Below, one piece after another: positions 10,949 through 23,189 of a stretch of DNA of 64,000 nt (its first letter is position 1; each line of letters opens with the position of its first letter). Source of the stretch: Apodemus sylvaticus (taxonomy: Eukaryota > Chordata > Mammalia > Rodentia > Muridae); assembly GCF_947179515.1 (NCBI RefSeq), contig NC_067481.1, forward strand, positions 45,845,900-45,909,899. The letters run 5' to 3'. Both the position numbers and the translations under genes were made by a program. Under the pieces are notes generated by a model that saw nothing but the letters and a program-made list of their open reading frames with translations, did not search any database and was not told the origin of the DNA.

Positions 10949-11425
10949 CCCCAGCTGACTCTCCTGGGCAGGAAAGCCTCCCTCCCAGGGAAGACTTCTA
11001 GGAAAAGGATGTGGCCTTGACAAGTTTCTTTTCCTCTTGTTTCAGTGGAATCTCCCGTAAACAGCAAATGATTGAACCTCTGTCCCCAATCAGCATCCCA
11101 AGTCTATTTCATTTCTCCTTCCCAGAACGTCAGCCGAATGCACCATCACAGAACAGCAAGGGGCTTTAAGATGGATGTCTGGATGGGGAGGGGCTGGAGA
11201 CAGGCTCCGTAGACTAAGGGACTCCTTTAAATTTCTCTTTGCTGGGACATCGGATGAACTTGAGATTGCCTTGACTAAATCTTCTCAGGGGAATGCAAAA
11301 CAGATGATCTTTTATAAACCACTGATACCTTTGGGGTTTCTTTGCCAAAAATTTAAGCCAGCCACCATCACCAGCTCCCGTGAAATCTCACCTCTAATAA
11401 ATAAACATCTGCCAGGGGGAAAAAA
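10949..11425 (+). other. Pipox: Pipox 3' untranslated region
   Basis: Non-coding sequence between the stop codon and the likely cleavage region just past the tandem poly(A) hexamers. No repeat is inserted in it; a B2 SINE lies immediately downstream. The exact cleavage site is inferred. Confidence 0.7.
11396..11405 (+). terminator. Pipox: Pipox polyadenylation signal, two overlapping AATAAA hexamers
   Basis: AATAAA at 11396-11401 and again at 11400-11405, about 450 bp after the stop codon. This is the expected end of a compact 3' UTR. Confidence 0.8.
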
Positions 11426-11434
11426 GTTGCTGAG

Positions 11435-11602
11435 GGCCGGAGAGATGGCTCAGTGGTTAAGAGCACTGACTGCTCTTCCAGAGGTCCTGAGTTCAATTTC
11501 CAGCAACCACATGGTGGCTCACATCCATCCGTAATGAGATCTGACGCCCTCTTCTGGTGTGTCTGAAGACATATAAGTAAAATAAATCTAAAAAAAAAAA
11601 AT
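11435..11602 (+). repeat. B2 SINE just downstream of the Pipox poly(A) signal
   Basis: Starts GGCCGGAGAGATGGCTCAG and has an A-rich tail. Flanked by GTTGCTGAG at 11426-11434 and 11603-11611. It carries its own AATAAA-type hexamer. Confidence 0.92.
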
Positions 11603-12113
11603 GTTGCTGAGAAAAATAAACAAAAACCTGGATTGCATAATGTCTGCGATAGTCTTTATTTTCTACATAACCCCATTCCTTATCAGCTCTATTATCTAAA
11701 TTGGTACCACAGAGTCTGTTACCCCGTGGAATCCATGGAGTCCCTGACCCTTCGATGCACGGGGTCCTCTGCTTTGTCTCCTCCTCACCTTCTCTCCGGG
11801 TCGGGAAAGGAGCTTAGCTCCCGACTCTCTCTCATTAAGGTGTATTGTCAGGTCCTTATGAAGACAGAACTGTTATACCAGAAAGAAATCGAGAGACACA
11901 CTCGCTTAGAAACCCCGTTCAATGTTTGAATGTTAAATGTGCCATTTTATTATCATTAGGAGTGCTCCCACTTAATGAAACAGCATTAGCACCGAGTCGG
12001 CTGGCCTCCTTGCACTAATTGCTTTGGAAGAGAATGGGGCTTGTAACTACCCCTGGTGGGTGGCGGGGTGAGGGGTGTGAACACAGACTCAGGCAAGGCT
12101 GATGTGCTTAGAG

Positions 12114-12303
12114 CAGTGGTTCTCAACCTTCCTGATGCTATAACCCTTTAACACAGTTCCTTGTGTTGTGGTGACCCCCCCCCCAACCATAACATTATAT
12201 TTGTTGCTACTTCATAACTGTGACTTTGCTACTTAGGAATCATAATGTAAATATCTGATATTTGACCTCCAACGGGGTCACAACCCATGGATTGAGAACC
12301 ACC
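12114..12303 (+). mobile_element. URR1 (non-autonomous hAT-Charlie DNA transposon)
   Basis: Starts GTGGTTCTCAACCTTCC and ends GGATTGAGAACCACC, the imperfect terminal inverted repeats of URR1, with the CATAATGTAAATATCTGATA core. Confidence 0.85.
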
Positions 12304-12771
12304 CGCTTAGATGATACCCAAAAGCCAGGGGTGGGAGACCTCTATATAGAGCCAGCATCATCCCAGAGAACAGGATCTCACGAGTTCTGGGGAGAGAGAA
12401 GCTGATGTGACGGGCAGGAGGAAGGCAGGGAACATGAACAATAGGAAGGAAATGTTCCCAAAGAAATACACCACAAAGGAAATTACTCTACCTCGCTTAG
12501 TCCTTTAAGGCCCAGAGACATGTGTTAGCTCGGTCTGACTTCTCCAGTGAGGTCCAAAAGCCACCTAGCTGATCCTGTCAGCCCCATGCCAAGTCTTTTT
12601 TGGGGGCAACTTCAGTTGGTTCTCTCAGATACTCAGTCTCCATAAGATGATAGTAATAATACTGACTGACCATACAGAGGTGTGTGGGGACCAAACATTA
12701 CCCACTCACTCATCTGTACATAGATACTAATTTGGTTTCTTCAATGTGTGGGGTGCTGTGTGGATGCAACT

Positions 12772-13166
12772 GTGACTTTTAACTGTCAACTTGAAACAAC
12801 CTGGAATCATCTGGGACGAGACCCTTAATGAGGAAGTCCCTAGACTAGCCTGTGGGCTTGCCTGTGAGGGATTGCCTAGTGCTAACTGACTTGGGAGGAC
12901 CCCGCCCTCTGGAGGCCTTATCCCCCAGGTGGGGCCCCTATAGTCTATAAGGGTAGGAAAGGTGTTGGACAGGCAAACAGAGACATAGGTTTATTCTCTC
13001 TTTGCTCTTGACTGTAGACGTGATACTTTAAGTCTCTGCCTTGACTTCCCTACAATAATGGGCTCCAATCTGGACTTGTAAGCCAAATAAACCCCTTTCT
13101 TCCCTAAATTGCTTTTTTTCCCCAGGATATTTGTCACAGCAATAGAAAAGAAACTAAGACAATCAG
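12772..13166 (+). repeat. Rodent interspersed repeat, forward copy of an inverted pair
   Basis: Runs from AACTGTCAACTTG to CACAGCAATAGAAAAG...AAGACA and includes GTAAGCCAAATAAACCC. It shares both ends with the oppositely oriented element at 13207-13625. The family name is not assigned. Confidence 0.65.
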
Positions 13167-13206
13167 TAAACACACAGAGGAAATCCCTGTTCTAAAACAG
13201 CAGAGT

Positions 13207-13625
13207 GAGCTTGTCTTGGTTGGTTAGGGGTTTCTGCTGCTGAGATAAAGCACCGTGACCACAAACAACTTGGGGAGGAAAGGGTTTCTTTCAGCTTACA
13301 ACTATCAAGTCATGCTCTGTGGCTAAGGGAAGTCAGGCAGGAACTCAAACAAGGGGCGCACCTGGAGTCCTGAGCGGATGCTGAGGCAGTGGAGGGGTGC
13401 TGCTTCTGCCTCACTCCTGGCTGGCTCAGCTTGCTTTCTTATAAGTACCCAGACCACCAGCCCAGGGGTGTCACCATTCACAACGGACTGGGTCCTCCTC
13501 ATCAGTCGCTAACTAAGAAAACACCCTACAGGCTTTCTGAAGCCTGATCTTCTGAAGGCATTTTCCCAGTTCCTCCCAAATGAGTCTAGCTTATGTCAAG
13601 TTGACATAAAACTAGCCGGCATGAG
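13207..13625 (-). repeat. Rodent interspersed repeat, reverse copy of the inverted pair
   Basis: The complement begins at 13625 with TTTATGTCAACTTGACA and ends with CAGCAGCAGAAACCCC near 13220, matching the termini of the previous element in opposite orientation. Confidence 0.65.
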
Positions 13626-13649
13626 GGCCTCAAAAAAAAAAAATTAGAA

Positions 13650-14185
13650 AGAAAAAAATAGTCCATGATTTGGTAGTTCTGCTTCTGGGTATATATTTCC
13701 AAAAGACTTGAACCTAGGGTCTCAAAAAAAGAAATCTATATATCCATGGTTATAGCACCATTATTCACAATGGCCAAAAGGCAGAAAAGGCCCAGATGTC
13801 CATTTACACATGAGTGGATGAACAAAATGTAGTCTGTGCATGTCATGGGATAGTAGTCAGTCTTGAAGAGATCCCTGACATGCGCTGTGTCATGGCTGAA
13901 ATGAGCCCAGGCCAAGTGAGATTAAGCAGAGACAAAAGAACCAATACTGTGCGGTTCAGACCAGCGACCAGCGGTGAGAGCCAGAGAGTGTGGCTTGTGA
14001 GGAGCCAAGGGGAGGCTTTGTTTCTGGGTCCAGAGCCTTAGCTTTAGAGGATGAAAAGAGTTCTGGGAGTTGGTTACACAGCCGTGTGAATGTGTTTAAT
14101 GCCATTGAGCTAACTACACACCTAAAATAGCTAAGATGATAAATGTTATCTGTATTCTGCCATGATTTCTAAAAATTCACGTTCT
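13650..14185 (+). mobile_element. Old L1 3'-end fragment
   Basis: Shows CACCATTATTCACAATGGCC and TGAGTGGATGAACAAAATGT, then the usual L1 3' UTR ending ATTGAGCTAACTACACACC. Too decayed to code; the 75-codon frame at 13814-14041 lies inside it. Confidence 0.7.
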
Positions 14186-14415
14186 TATAGAGCTGATGGT
14201 GGTAGTGAGCAGACATGTAAGCAATGCATGCATGTATAAATTATAACACAAAAGAAGGTACATGCATGTAAATTATAACACATGAGAAGGTGGCTAGTGC
14301 TTTGGGGGACATCAGACTAGAGAAGGACAGGAAATTCTGGGAGGAGCTGAGGCTTCCCATGAGTGGCTCATCAAGGAAACACCATGCACTGGGTATCTAC
14401 TAAAGAACAGTATGA

Positions 14416-14635
14416 AGTGCGGAGGCGATGTGACTCGTTTGCTAGAGCGTCTGCCTAGTATGCAGGAAGCCCCAGGTTCAGAACCCCAGCACCCCTTAAA
14501 CCTGGCATGGCACACTCCTGTAATCTTAGCACTTAAGAGATGGAGTCAGGAGGACCAGAAGTTCAAGTTATGCTGGCTATAAGGGTGAACTTGAGGCCAG
14601 CCAGGTCCTGGGTGAAAAAGAAAAGGAACGAGCCA
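14416..14635 (+). repeat. ID_B1 (B4-type) SINE
   Basis: ID-like head with GTCTGCCTAGTATGCAGGAA, joined to a B1-like right half with CTCCTGTAATCTTAGCACTT. Confidence 0.65.
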
Positions 14636-17299
14636 CAAAGCAAGGGGGCATGAGGTGGGGCGTCAGATAGACCGGATGCTGAGAAGGGCCTGCACCCTGC
14701 GAGTGAGCTCAGCAACTCTCGTGCCTACAAAGCAGGCAAGAGCCGGTGGCTAAGGCGCATGCCCCTGCTCCGAGGCCCGCCGCCTGCCTTCTATTTCCTC
14801 TGCTTCCCAATCCTCCTCCCCCAGCCAGCTGCAGCTCCCCTTCCAAAATATCCAGCTTTATTCAGTTTGTCAGTGACAGCCAAAAGGGGAGACCGATGTC
14901 TTGCAGAAGCAGAGAAAGGACAACTGGGGGAGGCTACCAAACCCTTGCCTGAGCAGGCTTAGGCTTTACAAGAAGAGTCCCCATGCAAGCTACAACTGTG
15001 AGCGGGCCGGCCGGGCCGGCCGAGCTGGTGTGAGGGGATAACGGGGTGAAGCAGGGGTCAGGGAAGGAAGGCTGAGAACCCGCGGACTAAAGGACCACAA
15101 AGCCAGAGCCCGAGGCCCAGTGTGTTCAGGTGGGAGGAAGGGAGCTTTTCACAGTCGTGATTGGATGGGGTCACAGGAGAGGTGGCACAGGGAGGCTGGT
15201 CAGGAGAGGCTGGAGGACAGTGGGCGGGCCTCTGGAACAGCGGAGGATTTGCACAGCACTGCGTCATCTCATTGCTTTCCGTTTGCCTGAGCGCGGCCAG
15301 GCATCTCCTCGCGGGCAGCCCCTACATATCTTCAAGATGGAAGGAAATCAGAAGCAATTGTGAGGCACTAGGAGTCCCCAGGAGGGGCAGCTGGGGTCTG
15401 CACAGGCTGCAAGGGAGAGATAAGGGCAATGAAGGGAAAGAGGCCGGAGTGGTTGCCAACCAGACTGAGGAAAACAGAGGCAGGCTAAAAATAGACTGGG
15501 GCTATGCAGGGAGGAGAGCCAGGCCAGAAAAGGAGGGGGAGCCGAGGCGATCGATGCCGCTCGCTCCCCACTCTGACCCAATTCTTCATCTCTCAGCCTC
15601 ACCAAATTGACAAATGAGGTCTTGGTGGGGAAAGACTGGCGCAGAGCGGGGAGAAGCCTCGGTGGTCTGACGGCGTGAGGAAAACAGGAGAGATGCAGTG
15701 TGGTCCGTACTGGTTCAACTCTTGCAAAGTTTGATATTACTGAACAGGCTTGAGAGTTTAAGGGATGTGAATCCAACCTGGAAGAGGCTCAACTGTCTGG
15801 AAAACCAAAACAGGGCAACCAGAGGAGCTGGCCTGGTGACTCTGGCTGGAAAATGACTCCAGGCATACCTGCATTTATTTCCCTCCTCGGGGAGAGTGGT
15901 TAAAGAGAATCAGGTTATTTCTCTGTTGGTCATTCTATGCAGCAAGAGGGATTTATATTAGACTTCAGGATATCGATCCCATTAGACAGAAATGTGAGAC
16001 ATTGAAGACACGGACATGAGCACTGTTAGAGCTCGCTCTGTGGGTATCCTTGGGCCTGGAGAAGCTCACCTAAAGACCAGGGCGTGTGACAGTTCCTCTG
16101 GAAAACCGTTGGGCTGAGAGGGCAATCTAGGATCCCTATTAACCTGCACCATTGGAATTGGGTTGCTAAGTGCAGGAAGGGAAACACAAGGTGGGTTGGA
16201 TCTGTCGGCTGGGGTGGGGGTGGGAATGGGGGAGGGACGAGGGGCAGAATTCTATCACACAGGACCCGGTGACATTTGCATAACTTTGAATAATGAATAA
16301 GCCCAGCTCTGGGGTTTCTACTCTGCACCGCTCATCTGCATCTTTATTAAGCTTTATAAATGATTCAGCTCCCTACCCCTTCCCTCAGCCCTGCCCAGCC
16401 TGCCCCTAAAATGAGCATCAGGGTAGCTGATTGCTCATTATTTTAAGCTAGATTTGTTTCACCAACATCCAGTGAGGCATGGAGTGGGGGACGGGAGGGA
16501 GGAATGGATCCAAGCGTGAGCGGGTAGGGATCAGAAATGCAGAGGCAATTCCCAGAAAGCAAGTTCAAGGCCAGCTCCAAGCGGAGAGCAGGCACTCACA
16601 GACAAGAGCATACTTCTTTAAACCTGATGCTTCGGCCACCACCTTAAGACAGAGCCATTTCGTAGATTCTCTGAGATGTGCTGGGTTCAAATCCTGATCA
16701 CATCCCTCCCTTTTCCACATCTGCTGTCAAATCCTCAGCAGGTCCTTGCTCTGCAGGCAGCCACCTGAACAGCCAAATGAGTAGAGCCCTCAGGGAAGTT
16801 CTCGCTTTTTCCTGAGGCAGGAATTTTGCTCAGAAGGGGCGGGTAAGGGGGGTCTGCTATCCTTGCAAGGCGAGAACCAGTGCTGAGCACATTAGGGAGA
16901 AAGAGACGGAGCACGAGCACCTGGTGAGAAGAGGAACCAGCGCACCTTAAAGGAGGCGCCTGAGGAGCCGCGCCCTCCCAGCGAGCCTGTCCATGCTGGC
17001 AGCCCTTGGAGCTGCTTGCTCTGCTGGCTGCGGCCTGGGAGACGGATGTATTGAACAGTCTTGATGGAAGGATCTCGCAGAAACCTCTGAGTGCTGGGAG
17101 CGCAGGGCATTTCTCAAGCCTGGTTGCACACGAAAACCACATGGAGAGCTTTTTAAAAAATGATGCTGGAGCCACACCCAAGACCAGTTAAATCGGAATC
17201 CCCCAGAGACAAGGCTGGGAATGCAACCTGTTTGTTTGTTTGTTTATATTTATTTTTTACGTACTTTAATCCAGTTTGAGTCTTGTTGTGAAATAAATC

Positions 17300-17760
17300 A
17301 ACCTTTTTACTTTTTAATACTAGGGATTGGACTTAGGGTCCTACACACGCTAGTCAGATGATACACAGTGGAGCTGTACCCCACTCTTACTATTTCATCA
17401 TGTGTGCATGCATATGCATGTGGGTGAAAGGCTTGCCGTGTGCAGAGGTCAGAAGGCCTTGGCTCTCTGTCCTCACCTTCTACCTTCTTCACCACTGTGT
17501 AGTACTCCAGGCTAGCTGGTCAGAGAGCCTCCTGGGATTGTTGTTGGAGCTCTGTACTATGAATCCAGCTTTTGCATGGGCTCTGGGAATCTGAACTCAG
17601 GTCCTCAGCTTACAAAGCAAGAGTTTTACGTACTGAGCCATCTCCTCAGCCCCCAGCCCCCTTTTAATTTTTAGGCAGAGACTCACTAAGTTGCTTTGGC
17701 TGGCCTTGAACTAATATTTTCCTCCCTCGGCTTCCTGAGTACTGGGGGTTACAGGCCTGA
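17300..17760 (-). repeat. Composite SINE: B4-type element interrupted by a B3-like element
   Basis: 17300-17395 and 17655-17760 read as the reverse complement of ID and B1 parts; 17395-17655 is a reverse B3-like unit ending GAGCCATCTCCTCAGCCCC. Confidence 0.5.
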
Positions 17761-18180
17761 TATCTGTTTTGTATAAAACGTGTATAAATATATGTAGAAT
17801 TAAAACTATGTAATAGCATCAGGAAAATTTAAGCATGGACTGATTGTAGTAAAAAACTATTGATCTGTTTTCGAGTGTGATAAAAGTATTGTGATTATGC
17901 CTTTTCTAAGAGCCATTTTCTTTTCTATGGGGGATCAATACAAAAGCATTTCCTGATGAACCTTCAGATCTGCCGTCACCTGGCAGGGGAGGTGGGCAGG
18001 CAGCGCACAGTTCACTGTTGATCTCTGTTGAGGGTAAAAAAAGAGTCATTTTATTACACTTTTTACATTTATTTACAAACAGCAATGGTGGCAACTCTTT
18101 GACACTCAGCGGATCCACAGTTTAGGAGAGCAGGGGCCCAGTGCACCTTTGAGAACAGAACTAATTTCTCCCCTCCCCCC

Positions 18181-18317
18181 CAGACAGGGTTTCTCTGTGT
18201 AGCCCTGACTGTCCTGGAACTCACTCTGTAGACCAGGCCAGCCTCAAACTCAGAAATCTGCCTGCCTCTGCCTCCTAAGTGCTGGAATTAAAGGCGTGCA
18301 CCACCACCACCCAGCCG
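18181..18317 (-). repeat. B1 SINE
   Basis: Reverse B1 beginning AGACAGGGTTTCTCTGTGTA. Flanked by near-identical GAACTAATTTCT and GAACTGATTTCT. Confidence 0.9.
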
Positions 18318-18545
18318 GAACTGATTTCTAAAAGGGTTTTTCTATAATCCTACGTAACAGGGGAGGGCCCTGTCCTCTAATGTCTGAGGCCTCAGGCCAC
18401 ATGGGCACAAAAACTTGGCACTTAGAGATGTAAACAAGGCTGCAGAGCCCCCATCAGGCGGCTGCTGCTGCTTCCTCGGTCTGTTCCTTTTCTTCTTTCT
18501 CCTCCCCCTCCTCCTTTTTTTTGTACCACCAGTCTCTGTGGTGGT

Positions 18546-18715
18546 GGCTCTCAACCTTCCTAATGCTATAACCCTTTCCCTCATGTTGTGGTGAACCCCA
18601 ACCATAAAATTATTTTCGTTGCTCCCTCATGACTAACCTTCCTACTGTTGTGAATTATAAGGTAAATATCTGATATGCAGAATGTCTAATGTGTGACCAC
18701 AGGTTGAGAAGTGCT
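18546..18715 (+). mobile_element. URR1 hAT-type element
   Basis: Starts TGGCTCTCAACCTTCCTAAT and ends GGTTGAGAAGTGCTG; same core as the copy at 12114. Confidence 0.85.
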
Positions 18716-19272
18716 GCCCTGGGGCTTCAGAACCCCCATGCTCTGTGGAGCAGAAAGCCACTGCTTGAAGCCTCACCCTGTCCTGCCCGCCACTGACTCA
18801 GAGACTCCCTGGGCTCATCTGCCTCTGCCAGGCAGGCAGGGGACATTGGCCCTGATGATGTCATCAAGGAGGTGAGGGGAAGCAGAGAGCAACTGGAGGG
18901 AATTTCGGGGTACCAGGCACTCCCCCACCCCCAGCAGCCTGGGAAGAAGGTCTGTGACTGTTGTGGTGAGCTGAGAGACTCACTTCTTAGCTAAGTCCTA
19001 TTTGCATAGCACTCCTTTAATGAAACAAATCTGAGTCTCAGGTCTCTCCCATCCTGAATCAACTGAGTCTCTTCAGCATGGCCAGGCCACCCACTCACCG
19101 ACCCTCTGCACCTTTTCCAAGGATCCCTGAGGCATAATTTCTCACCCTGATCAGGGGGAGTCTCGCCCTGTCATAGAACGCAGGCCTGCCCTCCACCCTG
19201 CCCTGCCAATCTTGCTCCATTTGGGTCTCAGCCATCTTCTCTGCTCCATTACTTTTCTTGATGGCCACCAGG

Positions 19273-19314
19273 GGCTGGGGCGCAGGGAGGGCTGGGGCGC
19301 AGGGAGGGCTGGGG
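19273..19314. repeat. 17-bp tandem repeat, about 2.5 copies
   Basis: Unit GGCTGGGGCGCAGGGAG repeated in direct orientation. Confidence 0.85.
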
Positions 19315-19782
19315 AGGGTCTGCTTATGAGAGTGTTGGAAGTCATGCCTGCGCTTCACCGCCGCCATGAGTTATTTCAGCATCGATGTTTGTCTCGAGCT
19401 GATTATTCCAGCTCCAGAACAGGTGGGGCAGCCTGCGGTGGCTTATTCGTCAGCCAAGGCCATCTGTTCCCAACAAGCTGAGATTTGTAGCTGATTTCTA
19501 CTGGAGAGCCAGGGGTGGGGGGTGGAGAGGGGCATGAAGATTGCATTCAGGCCCTGGGGGACCCACTGTCCTTCCCAGACCTTCTGGTGTGCCTGACGTC
19601 CTGAGGGCCTCTTCCATACCCAAACCTTCGGATTTACTAGGAGAAGCTCCCTGGTCACTTGATTTGATGAGAACACTTTTTCCTTTTCCTCAATAGGATA
19701 AAACAGACATTAGATACACAAATCTATCAATCAGGATGAAGTTGGGTCAGTGATAAGTGTCTCTTTAGAGACGGGGGAAAAT

Positions 19783-19871
19783 ATTTATATATATATGTGT
19801 GTGTATGTGTGTATATATATATGTATGTGTATGTATGTATATATGTATGTGTATATATATATATATATATA
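19783..19871. repeat. (TATG/TA)n microsatellite
   Basis: Mixed TA, TG and TATG repeats; no coding value. Confidence 0.9.
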
Positions 19872-20319
19872 CAAATCACCATATGACCTTCTCAGTTTTA
19901 CCTCCAGCTCCTCCATCAGTAGGAATGTCCTTGCCCAAGCCCACCCCCCATCCCCTTCAGGGCTCCAGGCTGGTGGAAGAGAGAGGTTTGGATTCTCTTC
20001 TCCTCCCCACCCTTCCACCCTCCAATCTGTTTCTTTCCCAGTTTCTGCTCTCGGGCCTGCCAGCAGATGCCTGCTGCATTAAGGGCGGCATTCCCTGAGT
20101 GAGGAGCCAAGCAGTGCCTCGGCAGCTTTGCCACACGGCTTACCCAACCCCCACCTACCCTACCCAGCCGATGTCTACACAGGGGAGCCTAAGAAAAAAA
20201 CTATTCTTCTAGTCAGTCACATAGGTCAGTGCAGGACCCTCTTTGGTGTCAGTATCCACATATGTTGACTTTCAAAATCACATACAAATTCCATGCTAAC
20301 AGTAACAGATGCCTTACTT

Positions 20320-20322
<3 letters not shown>

Positions 20323-20377
<55 letters not shown>

Positions 20378-20500
20378 TCACACAAGAGAGAGAGACAGAG
20401 AGACAGAGGCACAGAGAGAGAGAGGGGGAGAGAGGGAGAGAGACAGAGAGGAAGGGACAGAGGCAAAGTCAGAGGCACAGAGAGGCAGAGAGAGGGTGTG
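20323..20500. repeat. (TC)n(CA)n followed by GA-rich repeat
   Basis: Compound microsatellite; Ser/Leu- or Arg/Glu-rich frames across it are spurious. Confidence 0.9.
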
Positions 20501-20655
20501 TTTGGCTGTGCTGCAGACTGGCCCTAGGACCTGGGATTGCAGGTGCTCACCGCAGTCCCTTCCAGCTCCCTCCCACAGGCATTGCTGGGAACAGAACCCA
20601 AGGTCTTACACATACACTCATATCTCCTGACTCCCCATTTCTCAACTAACCTGCA

Positions 20656-20937
20656 CTACTCTTCTTCTTCTTCTTCTTCTTCTTCTTCTTCTTCTTCTTC
20701 TTCTTCTTCTTCTTCTTCTTCTTCTTCTTCTTCTTCCTCTTCCTCCTCCTCCTCCTCCTCCTCCTCCTCCTCCTTCTTCTGATTTGTTTTTTTTTTTCTC
20801 GAGACAGGGTTTCTCTGTATAGCCCTGGCTGTCCTGGAACTCACTTTGTAGACCAGGCTGGCCTCAAACTCAGAAATACGCCTGCCTCTGCCTCCCAGAG
20901 TGCTGGGATTACAGGTGTATGCCACCGCCGCCCAGCT
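20656..20937 (-). repeat. B1 SINE whose A-tail expanded into (GAA)n(GGA)n
   Basis: The reverse B1 body is 20803-20937. The (TTC)n/(TCC)n tract 20661-20780 lies where the tail would be. The whole block is bracketed by the 10-bp duplication CTAACCTGCA at 20646-20655 and 20938-20947, so body and tract are one insertion. Confidence 0.92.
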
Positions 20938-20964
20938 CTAACCTGCATTCTTGTGTACTTTTTT

Positions 20965-21212
20965 CTTTTCATGATATAGCTTAGCTGGCCTGGAACTCTC
21001 TAGACCAGGCTAGTCTAGAACTCACAAAGATCCATCCACACATCTCCCAAGGGTTGAGATTAAAGGTGTCCTTTCCCACATGTGTTGTCATGTGTAGTAT
21101 AAAACCATCTCTCCCTCCCTCCCACTTTCCTTTCCCTCTTCCATTCTGGGGCTAGAAGCCAGGTGTTCCACAGGCCAGACAAGCGTTCTGCCGAGCTACA
21201 TCCTCAGCCCCA
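20965..21212 (-). repeat. Diverged B1/ID-type SINE pieces
   Basis: 20965-21085 resembles a reverse B1; 21146-21212 resembles a reverse ID head (GCCGAGCTACATCCTCAGCC). Confidence 0.5.
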
Positions 21213-22805
21213 GCCTGCCTCACTGTTCTGTTGGCTTATTTCAGCAAGTCCTTGTGAACAGAGGTCCATTTCTTGTCACAAACACCTGCCTGGTGGTCAA
21301 GCACATGTGTATCCAAGGTCCATGGTGGTACTTCACAGGACCTGTCCTTCTGACACAAAGGCTTTCAGAGTGCCACCCATCAAGGCTGCTTTCCATGATT
21401 TAGTAGTCCCTGGGGCTGGACTCTGCCCTAGGATGCCAATCTGCAAATGATGCTAGGCCCCTGGGGTAAAACGCGACACTGGACCTGTTTCATCACGTAT
21501 GATTTTACAGATATGGCTGCAGTCGTTGACCTGTCTTTTAAAGACTCACTGTTCCAGACACTGCTGGCTGCATCTCCACACAGCAGCATCTTTCTTTCTT
21601 TTTTTAACTCCCTTTTAAAATTTTTATTCCTCACTTTTAAATCCCCTAAGCGCCCTCTCTTCCCCAAATGCATTTGCTTTTCTCCCTAATCTAGTCCGAT
21701 GGTAAATCTGGCACAAAACATATAAAAATTTATTAAAATGTGGAAACTCTTTGACTCTTAAGTCACCTCAAATATAATTTACCTGAACGATGTCAAAACT
21801 TAATATCCTTTAAAACATTTTTTTTGATAAAACTGTCATAGCTGACTTTTGATATCAAAAGCAAATTCTATCTGCACATAGAAGTATTCTGCTGGGAGAC
21901 TTGTGTCACCAACTTCGATCACAAAGCACACAGCGTCTCTGGAATCTCCCGTACGGATATGACCCATCAGAGGAGCACACACTGCAGAAAACCCAATTTC
22001 TCTGTAAAATTCCTCCTAAACAGATCTAGCATCCTTGTTAGCTCCAAAATGGCTATTGCTTTGGATCGCTCTCTTCCCCGATCGAATCGCGAGAATGGTC
22101 TGGATTGTTCTGTCTTACCATCGCAAAATTAGATGAAGTGAATATTGCTTAAAATATGCATTCTGTGCCGTGCAGAACTGTTATTCATACTGTTGGCACA
22201 GTGGGAGCGCAGCACAAATGTGATGATGTATAGCGGGGGGGGGGGGGCGTCTAAAATTCTAAAGAGCAACATGGATGTGAGTTAGGCCATTTATCCTGTA
22301 ATCGCCAAAAGTGTTTTCTTGCTCAGGCCAGGCCTGGTGAATACTAAGCATACAAGGGCTTGAGGAGGCCACGACAGTGGTCCCTCCCTTCCCTGCTTCT
22401 TCTGCACCCCGACAAGCTTGGAATAGTTCCAGTTGCCCTTGCCTCTGGATCCAAGCAGAGGACCTTGCTGACGTCTCTTGAACCTCAGTTACCTTAGAGG
22501 ACAATGACACTTAACAGAATTGTGAGGGATTATGTTAGCCAAGGTGTAAGGGCTGGAGACCTGGTAACTCAATGCATAGGAACAATTGTTACCTCCTCAC
22601 CAAACAGGTGATAATCCTGGAAGCACTACCCACCCACCTGGTCCATCATCGCCTCAGCTCCCCCTAAGACTTATAAGAAGCCTTAAAGGGTGGGAAACTG
22701 CTCCCTTGGACCTGATCTGAAATCATTAAAAGGGCAATGCTAACACCGTGGTATGAATGCACACTCCAGACCACTCTTGCAATTTGATCTGGGAAGAGAC
22801 GGAAT

Positions 22806-22938
22806 CAAAGACTTGGGAGCCAGAGGCAGATGGACCTCTGTGAGTTTGAGGCCAGCCTGATCTGCATAGTAAGTTTCAAGACAGCCAGTGAGACCCTGTC
22901 ACATGACATGCACACGTGCGCGCACAGACACAGACACA

Positions 22939-23024
<86 letters not shown>

Positions 23025-23189
23025 TTCTTATAAAAGATGTGGCTCAAGCTGGATGGTGGTAACAGTGGCTCAGGCCTTTAATCCCAGCACTTGAGAGGCA
23101 GAGGCAGGTAGATCTCTGAGAGAATGAGGCCAGCCTGGTCTACAGAGTGAGTTCCAGGACAGCCAAAGCTATACAGAGAAACCCTGTGG
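22806..23189 (+). repeat. B1 fragment, (CA)n(GA)n, then a second B1
   Basis: 22806-22905 is a partial B1 right half. 22906-23021 is (CA)n then (GA)n. 23047-23189 is a fuller forward B1 (GCCTTTAATCCCAGCACTTG). Confidence 0.8.

Noticed and set aside
11435..11602. tRNA-like gene (A and B box in B2 elements)
   Set aside because: It is the tRNA-derived head of a B2 SINE, with target-site duplications and an A-rich tail; the same applies to other B2/B3/ID copies.
13814..14041. 75-codon open frame
   Set aside because: It lies in an old L1 3'-end fragment.
15003..15024. Palindromic GGCCGGCC pair as a possible regulatory site
   Set aside because: It is two overlapping GC octamers without other promoter features nearby; probably chance in a GC-rich stretch.
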